A stretch of 64,000 nucleotides of DNA, from NCBI RefSeq assembly GCF_902499175.1, contig NZ_CABVQC010000013.1, positions 62,001 through 126,000 of the forward strand, written 5' to 3'. This document shows, in pieces, positions 58,750-64,000 of the stretch (position 1 is the first letter of the stretch; every line of letters starts with the position of its first letter). Below the pieces are notes generated by a model, which saw only the letters and a list, made by a program, of their open reading frames with translations, searched no databases and was not told the DNA's origin. Made by a program: the position numbers and the translations under genes. This DNA comes from Burkholderia aenigmatica. GTDB lineage: Bacteria > Pseudomonadota > Gammaproteobacteria > Burkholderiales > Burkholderiaceae.

Positions 58750-59304
58750 ATGATTCCGCACGACCTCACCTTCGTCCTCGGCGGCGCACGCTCGGGCAAG
58801 AGCGCGCACGCCGAGCGGCTCGCCGCCGACAGCGGCCGTCCCGTCACGTACATCGCGACCGCGACCGCCGCCGATGCCGAATTCGCGCAGCGCATCGCGC
58901 ACCATCGCGCGCGCCGGCCGGCCGAATGGGGGTTCGCCGATGCGCCGGTCGACCTCGCCGGCACGCTCGCGCGGCTCGACGATCCGCACGCATGCCTGCT
59001 CGTCGATTGCCTGACGCTGTGGCTCACGAACCTGCTGTGCCCGGCCGACGGCGAACCGCTCGACGATACGCAGTACGCGGCGCAGGTCGACCGGCTCGAG
59101 CACGCATTGCGCGGTGCGCGCGCGAAGGTAATCGTGGTCAGCAACGAGATCGGGCTCGGCGTCGTGCCGCTCGGGTCGGTCACGCGCCGCTACGTCGACG
59201 AACTCGGGCGCCTGAACCAGCGCGTCGCCGCGCTCGCGACGCACGTGACGCTGCTCGTCGCCGGGCTGCCGCTCGACCTCAAGGCGGGAGCGCCGTCATG
59301 CTGA
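58750..59304 (+). CDS. cobU: Adenosylcobinamide kinase / GTP guanylyltransferase
   Basis: A 184-residue bifunctional enzyme (CobU/CobP) phosphorylating and guanylylating adenosylcobinamide. The P-loop is [29 protein letters not shown] segments hold the guanylylation His ([10 protein letters not shown]). [13 protein letters not shown] and [10 protein letters not shown] are also conserved. It is first in cobU-cbiB-cobD-btuF and overlaps cbiB by 7 nt. Confidence 0.95.
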   Translation: MIPHDLTFVLGGARSGKSAHAERLAADSGRPVTYIATATAADAEFAQRIAHHRARRPAEWGFADAPVDLAGTLARLDDPHACLLVDCLTLWLTNLLCPADGEPLDDTQYAAQVDRLEHALRGARAKVIVVSNEIGLGVVPLGSVTRRYVDELGRLNQRVAALATHVTLLVAGLPLDLKAGAPSC

Positions 59305-60242
59305 TGCTGTCGCTGCCCGTCGTCGCGATGTTCGCCGTCGCAGCCGCGATCGTCGACCGCGCGATCGGCGAACCGGCCGGCTGGCACCCGCTCGTCGCGT
59401 TCGGCCGCCTCGCCGCACGTATCGAAGGCGCGCTGAACACGGGCCGGCGCGGCCGGGTGACCGGCGTCGCCGCGTGGATCGCGGCGGTCGTGCCGCCGGT
59501 CGCCATCGCGGCATGGCTCGCAGCCGTGCTGCCGTGGCCGCTCGCAGCCGCGCTGCACATCGCGCTGCTGTGGTTCGCGCTCGGCGCGAAAAGCCTCGCC
59601 GACCACGTTGCACCGATCGCTGCTGCGTTGCTGCGGCATGACCTCGGCGCCGCCCGCACGCTGACCGCGCGCATCGTGTCGCGTGATACGAGCGATGCAG
59701 ACGAAGGCGCGCTGTCGCGCGCGGCCGTCGAATCGGCGCTGGAGAACGGCAACGACGCGATCTTCGGCGCGCTGTTCTGGTTCGTCATCGCGGGCGGCCC
59801 CGGTGCACTGCTGTTCCGGCTCGCGAACACGCTCGACGCGATGTGGGGCTACCGCACGCCGCGCTTCCTGACCTTCGGCTGGGCCGCCGCGCGCCTCGAC
59901 GACGCACTGAACTGGATTCCCGCGCGCCTCACGGCCGCCAGCTACGCGCTGCTCGGCGACACGGCCTCCGCATGGCGCTGCTGGCGCACGCAGGCGCGCC
60001 ACTGGGACAGCCCGAACGCGGGCCCGGTGATGGCTGCCGGCGCCGGCAGCCTGAACGTGCAGCTCGGCGGCCCGGCCGTCTATCACGGCGAGATCGAGGA
60101 TCGTCCCGCGCTCGGCACCGGCGCAACGGCGACCGCCATCCACATCGTCGCCGCGCTGTCGCTCGTCACGCGCACGCTTGCCCTGTGGCTCGCGCTGCTG
60201 GTTGCGAGCGGCGCACTCGCCATGGCCACCCATCATGTCTGA
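59298..60242 (+). CDS. cbiB: Adenosylcobinamide-phosphate synthase CbiB
   Basis: A 314-residue inner-membrane protein attaching the aminopropanol phosphate linker to adenosylcobyric acid. Conserved segments are DRAIGEPAGWHPLVAFGRL near the start, VSRDTSDADEG, ESALENGNDAIFGALFW and LDDALNWIPARLTA. The ends overlap cobU and cobD, implying coupled translation. Called CobD in some nomenclatures. Confidence 0.94.
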   Translation: MLMLSLPVVAMFAVAAAIVDRAIGEPAGWHPLVAFGRLAARIEGALNTGRRGRVTGVAAWIAAVVPPVAIAAWLAAVLPWPLAAALHIALLWFALGAKSLADHVAPIAAALLRHDLGAARTLTARIVSRDTSDADEGALSRAAVESALENGNDAIFGALFWFVIAGGPGALLFRLANTLDAMWGYRTPRFLTFGWAAARLDDALNWIPARLTAASYALLGDTASAWRCWRTQARHWDSPNAGPVMAAGAGSLNVQLGGPAVYHGEIEDRPALGTGATATAIHIVAALSLVTRTLALWLALLVASGALAMATHHV

Positions 60243-61254
60243 CATCCTCATCGCGCACGGCGGCAACCTGCACGAAGCCGCACGCCGCCACGGCATTCCG
60301 TACGACGCGTGGCTCGACCTGTCGACCGGTATCAATCCGGTCGGCTATCCGGTACCGCCCGTCCCGGCCGACGCATGGCGCCGGCTGCCCGACGACGGCG
60401 ACGGCCTCGCGGCCTGCGCCGCCCAGTACTACCACGCCCCCGATCCCGCCCACGTGCTGCCGGTCGCCGGCAGCCAGGCCGCGATCCGCGCGTTGCCCGC
60501 GCTGCTGCCGACCGGCGACGCCGGCGTCGCCACGCTCGCGTACGGCGAATACGCACCGGCCTTCGCGCGCCACGGCCATCGCGTCGTCACGCTCGACATC
60601 GCCGCGGATACGTTGCCTGCGACGCTGCGCCACGTCATCGTCGGGAATCCGAATAATCCGACCGCCCAGTTCGTACCGGCCGCGCGCCTGCTCGGCTGGC
60701 ATGCGCAACTCGCCGCGCGCGGCGGCACGCTGATCGTCGACGAGGCGTTCGCCGATACGGGCGCGACGCAGTCGCTCGCGCCGCAGGTCGATCGCCCAGG
60801 CCTCGTCGTGCTGCGTTCGGTCGGCAAGTTCTACGGGCTCGCCGGCATCCGCGCCGGCTTCGTGCTCGCGCGCCCCGAACAGATCGTCGCACTGCGCGAC
60901 ATGCTCGGCGCATGGACGGTCGGTGGCCCCGCGCGCCACGCGGTCGCCGCGGCGTTCGCCGATCGCGCGTGGCAGGCTGCGGCCCGCGAACGGCTCGCGG
61001 CCGACGGCGAGCGGCTGGCCGCGCTGCTGCGCGCATACGGCTTCGCGGTTCGCGCGACACCGCTCTTCAGCTGGACCGACGACCCGCGCGCCGCGGCGCT
61101 GCATGCGGCACTCGCGGCACGCGGCATCTGGACGCGACACTTCCCGGCACCGTCGAGCGTACGCGTCGGCCTGCCGGGCAGCGAAGCGGAATGGCAGCGC
61201 CTCGGCGACGCGCTCGCGCACTGCGTGCCGCTGCTGCAACGGGAATCCGCATGA
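60235..61254 (+). CDS. cobD: Threonine-phosphate decarboxylase
   Basis: A 339-residue class I/II aminotransferase-fold PLP enzyme making (R)-1-aminopropan-2-ol phosphate. It begins with the typical HGGNLHEAARRHG and WLDLSTGINP. GNPNNPTAQ, LIVDEAFAD, and the PLP Lys in RSVGKFYGLAGIR follow. It supplies the linker used by CbiB, whose gene it overlaps by 8 nt. Called CobC in the Pseudomonas nomenclature. Confidence 0.93.
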   Translation: MSDILIAHGGNLHEAARRHGIPYDAWLDLSTGINPVGYPVPPVPADAWRRLPDDGDGLAACAAQYYHAPDPAHVLPVAGSQAAIRALPALLPTGDAGVATLAYGEYAPAFARHGHRVVTLDIAADTLPATLRHVIVGNPNNPTAQFVPAARLLGWHAQLAARGGTLIVDEAFADTGATQSLAPQVDRPGLVVLRSVGKFYGLAGIRAGFVLARPEQIVALRDMLGAWTVGGPARHAVAAAFADRAWQAAARERLAADGERLAALLRAYGFAVRATPLFSWTDDPRAAALHAALAARGIWTRHFPAPSSVRVGLPGSEAEWQRLGDALAHCVPLLQRESA

Positions 61255-62168
61255 CTCCGCGCATGTTCCGCCGGCTCACACCGGTCGCGATGCTGTCCGC
61301 GCTCACCTACGCGTCGTTCGCCCACGCCGATGTCACGACGCGCGACGACGCTGGCAATACCGTCACGCTGCCAGCGCCCGCGCAGCGCGTGATCAGCCTC
61401 GCGCCGCACGCGACCGAGCTGGTCTACGCGGCCGGCGGCGGCGCAAAGCTCGTCGGCACCGTCACGTACAGCGACTATCCGCCGGCCGCGCAAGCGATAC
61501 CGCGCGTCGGCGACAACAAGGCGCTCGACCTCGAGCGGATCGCCGCGCTGAAGCCCGACCTGATCGTCGTCTGGCGGCACGGCAATGCCGAGCGGCAGAC
61601 CGACGCGCTGCGCGCGCTGCACATCCCGCTGTTCCTCAGTGAGCCGAAGCATCTCGACGACGTATCGACGTCGCTGCGCCAGCTCGGCACGCTGCTCGGC
61701 ACGCAGCCGGTTGCCGATGCGGCCGCGGCCGCCTATACGCGCGACATCGCGGCGCTGCGCACGCGTTACGCTGCGCGCGCGCCCGTCACGATGTTCTTCC
61801 AGGTCTGGGACCGGCCGCTGATGACGCTCAACGGCACGCACCTGATCAACGACGTGATCGAGCTGTGCGGCGGGCGCAACGTGTTCGCATCGCTCAAGCC
61901 GCTCGTGCCGACCGTCACCGACGAGGCCGTGCTCGCGGCGAATCCGGAGGCGATCGTGACGACCAGCGCGGGCACGACGCGCTCCGACGAACCGTTGCCG
62001 AGCCTGGCGCGCTGGCGCGCATGGCCCGCACTGACGGCCGTCGCGCGCAACAACCTGTTTGCGATCGACGGCGATCTGCTGACGCGGCCGTCACTGCGGA
62101 TCGCGCAGGGCGCGGCCGCGCTGTGCGAGGATCTCGATGCCGCGCGTGCGCGGCGGCCGGCGCGCTGA
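61251..62168 (+). CDS. btuF: Cobalamin-binding periplasmic protein BtuF-like
   Basis: A 305-residue periplasmic corrinoid-binding protein. The signal peptide ends FAHA before DVTTRDDAG. RVISLAPHATELVYAAG, VGTVTYSDYP and LKPDLIVVWRHG match the helical-backbone BtuF family. It overlaps cobD by ATGA. The partner BtuCD genes are not in this window; they may lie elsewhere. Corrinoid salvage feeds directly into CobU and CbiB. Confidence 0.9.
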   Translation: MTPRMFRRLTPVAMLSALTYASFAHADVTTRDDAGNTVTLPAPAQRVISLAPHATELVYAAGGGAKLVGTVTYSDYPPAAQAIPRVGDNKALDLERIAALKPDLIVVWRHGNAERQTDALRALHIPLFLSEPKHLDDVSTSLRQLGTLLGTQPVADAAAAAYTRDIAALRTRYAARAPVTMFFQVWDRPLMTLNGTHLINDVIELCGGRNVFASLKPLVPTVTDEAVLAANPEAIVTTSAGTTRSDEPLPSLARWRAWPALTAVARNNLFAIDGDLLTRPSLRIAQGAAALCEDLDAARARRPAR

Positions 62169-62275
62169 TTTCCGGTGCCTTGCGCGCTCATCGCGCACCT
62201 GCGCCCGATGTGACCGCTATCTGAGGAGACCGATTGATCGCGCGCCGCGCCGTTCACACGCAGACGCCCGCGCGC

Positions 62276-62860
62276 CTATTCGTCCCAGTGCACCACTTCC
62301 CACGTCCGCGCGGCGGCATCCGCGCGCAGCCAGACGACACCCGCTGTCGGCACTGGCCGCGACAACAGCGTGTCGAGCGGCACGCACAGCACATGCGATG
62401 CGAATGCGCGGATCACGCCCGCATGCGTCACCACCCATTGCGGGCCATCGCACTGCGCAACCGCATCGGCCCGCCGTGCCACGCGCGCGGCGAACTGCGC
62501 AACGCTTTCACCGCCATGCGCACACGCATGCATCAGGTCGGCCGCCCACGCGTCGAGCGCCGCGCGATCGATATCGTCCCAGCGTCGCATTTCCCACGCG
62601 CCGAAATCCATTTCCTGCCAGTCCGCATCGCATCGCAGCGGCACGTCGCATGCCTGCGCGAGCCGTTCGGCAACCGACGCGCAGCGCGTCAGCGGACTCG
62701 TCCAGACCTGTTCGGGAAACGGCGCGCAGAGTGCCGACAGATGCGCGCGCACGGCCTGCGCGCCGACGTCGGCCGGTACGGCGAGCGGCACGTCGCTGCG
62801 TCCGTAGCAGATGCCCGGCTCGACGCCGACGGCCGGATGACGGATCAGGACGACGTCCAT
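62276..62860 (-). CDS. cobC: Histidine phosphatase, alpha-ribazole phosphatase-type
   Basis: A 194-residue phosphoglycerate mutase-like phosphatase. The catalytic His8 lies in LIRHPAVG, an RHP rather than the usual RHG motif. TSPLTRCASVAERLA, the acid region WQEMDFGAWEMRRWDDI and VVTHAGVIRAFASH complete the fold. By context with cobS and cobT it is alpha-ribazole-5'-phosphate phosphatase. Its start overlaps the cobS end by 16 nt. Confidence 0.9.
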   Translation of the reverse strand: MDVVLIRHPAVGVEPGICYGRSDVPLAVPADVGAQAVRAHLSALCAPFPEQVWTSPLTRCASVAERLAQACDVPLRCDADWQEMDFGAWEMRRWDDIDRAALDAWAADLMHACAHGGESVAQFAARVARRADAVAQCDGPQWVVTHAGVIRAFASHVLCVPLDTLLSRPVPTAGVVWLRADAAARTWEVVHWDE

Positions 62861-63621
62861 CCGAGCACCACGAGATAGATCGCCAGTTCGCACAGTTGCT
62901 GCGCGAAGCCGAGACAGTCGCCCGTATAGCCGCCGATCCGATTCACGAAATAGCGGGCGGCCCACGCGCGCACGAGCATGAGCACGACGCATGCGACGAC
63001 TCCCATGCGCCAGTCGGGCCAGAACAGCCAGGGCAAGCCGAATAGCGCCGCGACGCACGCCGCGCGTGCGCCCATCCGTTGCGCGACCGGTTTCGCCTTG
63101 CCTTCGGGCCGCACGTAGTCGAGCGTCATCAGCAAGCTCACGGCCGCCGCGCGGCTCGCCGCGTGCGCCGCGATCATCGTCCATGCGGCACGCAACGGCA
63201 GCATCGATGCAAGCGCCTGCCATTTCAGGCCGAGCGAGATCACGAGCGCGACCGCGCCGAACGTGCCGATCCGCGAGTCGTGCATGATGCGCAGCACGTC
63301 GTCGCGCGTATAGCCGCCGCCGAACGCATCGCAGCTGTCGGCCAGGCCATCCTCGTGAAAGGCGCCCGTTGCGAGCAGCGTCGCGGCCATCGACAGCCCG
63401 ACCGCGATCGACGGGGGCAGCACACGCAGCGCGACGAGATAGACGAGCGCGCCCCACGCGCCGACACATGCGCCGACGAGCGGAAAATAACGCGCGGCCT
63501 GATCGAGATCGCCGGCCGCATAACCGATCGAGCGCGGCACGGGCACGCGCGTGAAATAGCCGAGCGCGACGAAGAAGTAGCGCAGTTCGGCCCGCACGCC
63601 ACGCGCGCGATCAGGCGTCAC
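62845..63621 (-). CDS. cobS: Cobalamin synthase (adenosylcobinamide-GDP ribazoletransferase)
   Basis: A 258-residue integral membrane enzyme joining adenosylcobinamide-GDP and alpha-ribazole. [18 protein letters not shown] opens the protein, and [16 protein letters not shown] carries the family metal-binding motif. About six membrane segments are present. The start is taken as GTG 63621, overlapping the cobT end by 11 nt; a frame to 63681 would overlap more and adds basic residues unlike the family. Confidence 0.92.
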   Translation of the reverse strand: MTPDRARGVRAELRYFFVALGYFTRVPVPRSIGYAAGDLDQAARYFPLVGACVGAWGALVYLVALRVLPPSIAVGLSMAATLLATGAFHEDGLADSCDAFGGGYTRDDVLRIMHDSRIGTFGAVALVISLGLKWQALASMLPLRAAWTMIAAHAASRAAAVSLLMTLDYVRPEGKAKPVAQRMGARAACVAALFGLPWLFWPDWRMGVVACVVLMLVRAWAARYFVNRIGGYTGDCLGFAQQLCELAIYLVVLGWTSS

Positions 63622-64000
63622 GATTGTCGACGCCGGCGGATTCGAAGCTCGCCATTTCGGTGAGGAACGCAGCCGCCGCACGCACGAGCGGCAGCGCGAG
63701 CGCCGCGCCGGTGCCTTCGCCGAGCCGCAGGTCGAGCGCGAGCAGCGGCTTCGCGCCGAAATGCTCGAGCATGCGCCGGTGCCCGGCCTCGTGCGACGTA
63801 TGCGAAAACACGCAGTAATCGCGTACGCCGGGCACGATGCGCTCGGCGACGAGCAGCGCAGCCGTCGCGATGAAGCCGTCGACGAGGATCGTCATCCGCT
63901 CGCTCGCGGCCGCGAGATACGCGCCCGTCATCATCGCGATCTCGAAGCCGCCGAACGTCGCGAGCACGTCGAGCGGCGCAATCGCGTGCGAGTGCTTGAC
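63611..64000 (-). CDS. cobT: Nicotinate-nucleotide--dimethylbenzimidazole phosphoribosyltransferase, C-terminal part
   Basis: The last 129 codons of cobT; the gene continues beyond the right edge. [14 protein letters not shown] and [17 protein letters not shown], then [13 protein letters not shown], are the conserved C-terminal signatures including the LDGF-like region. [13 protein letters not shown] and [15 protein letters not shown] follow, with the active-site Glu in GEGTGA. It makes alpha-ribazole phosphate and leads a leftward cobT-cobS-cobC unit. Confidence 0.94.
   Translation of the reverse strand, partial: VKHSHAIAPLDVLATFGGFEIAMMTGAYLAAASERMTILVDGFIATAALLVAERIVPGVRDYCVFSHTSHEAGHRRMLEHFGAKPLLALDLRLGEGTGAALALPLVRAAAAFLTEMASFESAGVDNRDA

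Overview
The window is GC-rich, gene-dense, colinear chromosomal DNA of a Burkholderia species, most likely of the Burkholderia cepacia complex. This rests on the protein sequences (Burkholderia-type porin, fused HemD-HemX, nadE-glnB pair, split cobalamin cluster, TamA-TamB, DUF3460-ScpA), the strong GC3 codon bias and the many TANAAT-like -10 hexamers. No rRNA, tRNA, insertion sequence, prophage or CRISPR array was seen. The last gene (cobT) runs off the right edge.

Layout. 0.3-3.4 kb: a small Cas2-fold-like protein, then an EnvZ/OmpR-type two-component pair divergent from a Spy-like periplasmic protein; the shared intergenic region holds 10-bp-spaced GGTTAC repeats that look like the regulator's own boxes. 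3.5-7.8 kb: a YhaK-type bicupin divergent from a complete hisJQMP basic amino acid importer. 7.8-11.1 kb: a spermidine acetyltransferase-like GNAT, a LysR regulator and a porin with a long structured leader. 11.2-14.6 kb: nadE-glnB (NAD synthesis and nitrogen signalling) and a FemAB/GNAT-type protein. 14.7-19.6 kb: a GH3 glycosidase lipoprotein divergent from an AraC regulator, a GIY-YIG protein with a histone-H1-like tail, and inorganic pyrophosphatase.

19.8-23.8 kb holds the most unusual DNA: five tandem copies of a 49-bp hairpin-forming repeat run directly into the ribosome binding site of an aldehyde dehydrogenase-SDR-MFS operon. 24.0-25.6 kb is a two-gene unit of an excisionase-type HTH protein and an alpha/beta hydrolase fused to DUF4180. 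25.7-33.1 kb: hemC-hemDX-hemY (uroporphyrinogen III synthesis) divergent from ppc. 33.3-37.4 kb: a methyltransferase divergent from an MmyB-type regulator, argH, and a HAD phosphatase. 37.4-43.1 kb, all leftward: mrp, a Cu/Zn-SOD-like lipoprotein that has lost most metal ligands, dcd, a PLP basic amino acid decarboxylase and an LprI-like protein translationally coupled to it. 43.4-46.6 kb: an OmpA-domain lipoprotein and metG. 46.7-52.6 kb: tamA-tamB. 52.9-55.4 kb: DUF3460-scpA and panC-panD. 55.6-57.1 kb: a ParA-like ATPase, a DoxX protein and a 48-residue secreted peptide.

57.2-64.0 kb is the late cobalamin pathway in three transcription units: cobQ leftward; cobU-cbiB-cobD-btuF rightward with overlapping ends; and cobT-cobS-cobC leftward, also overlapping. 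Together these cover adenosylcobyric acid formation, aminopropanol linker synthesis and attachment, nucleotide loop assembly and periplasmic corrinoid binding. No cobalamin riboswitch was recognised in the parts visible here.

Convergent gene pairs are separated throughout by strong bidirectional hairpin terminators, which help fix the gene boundaries.
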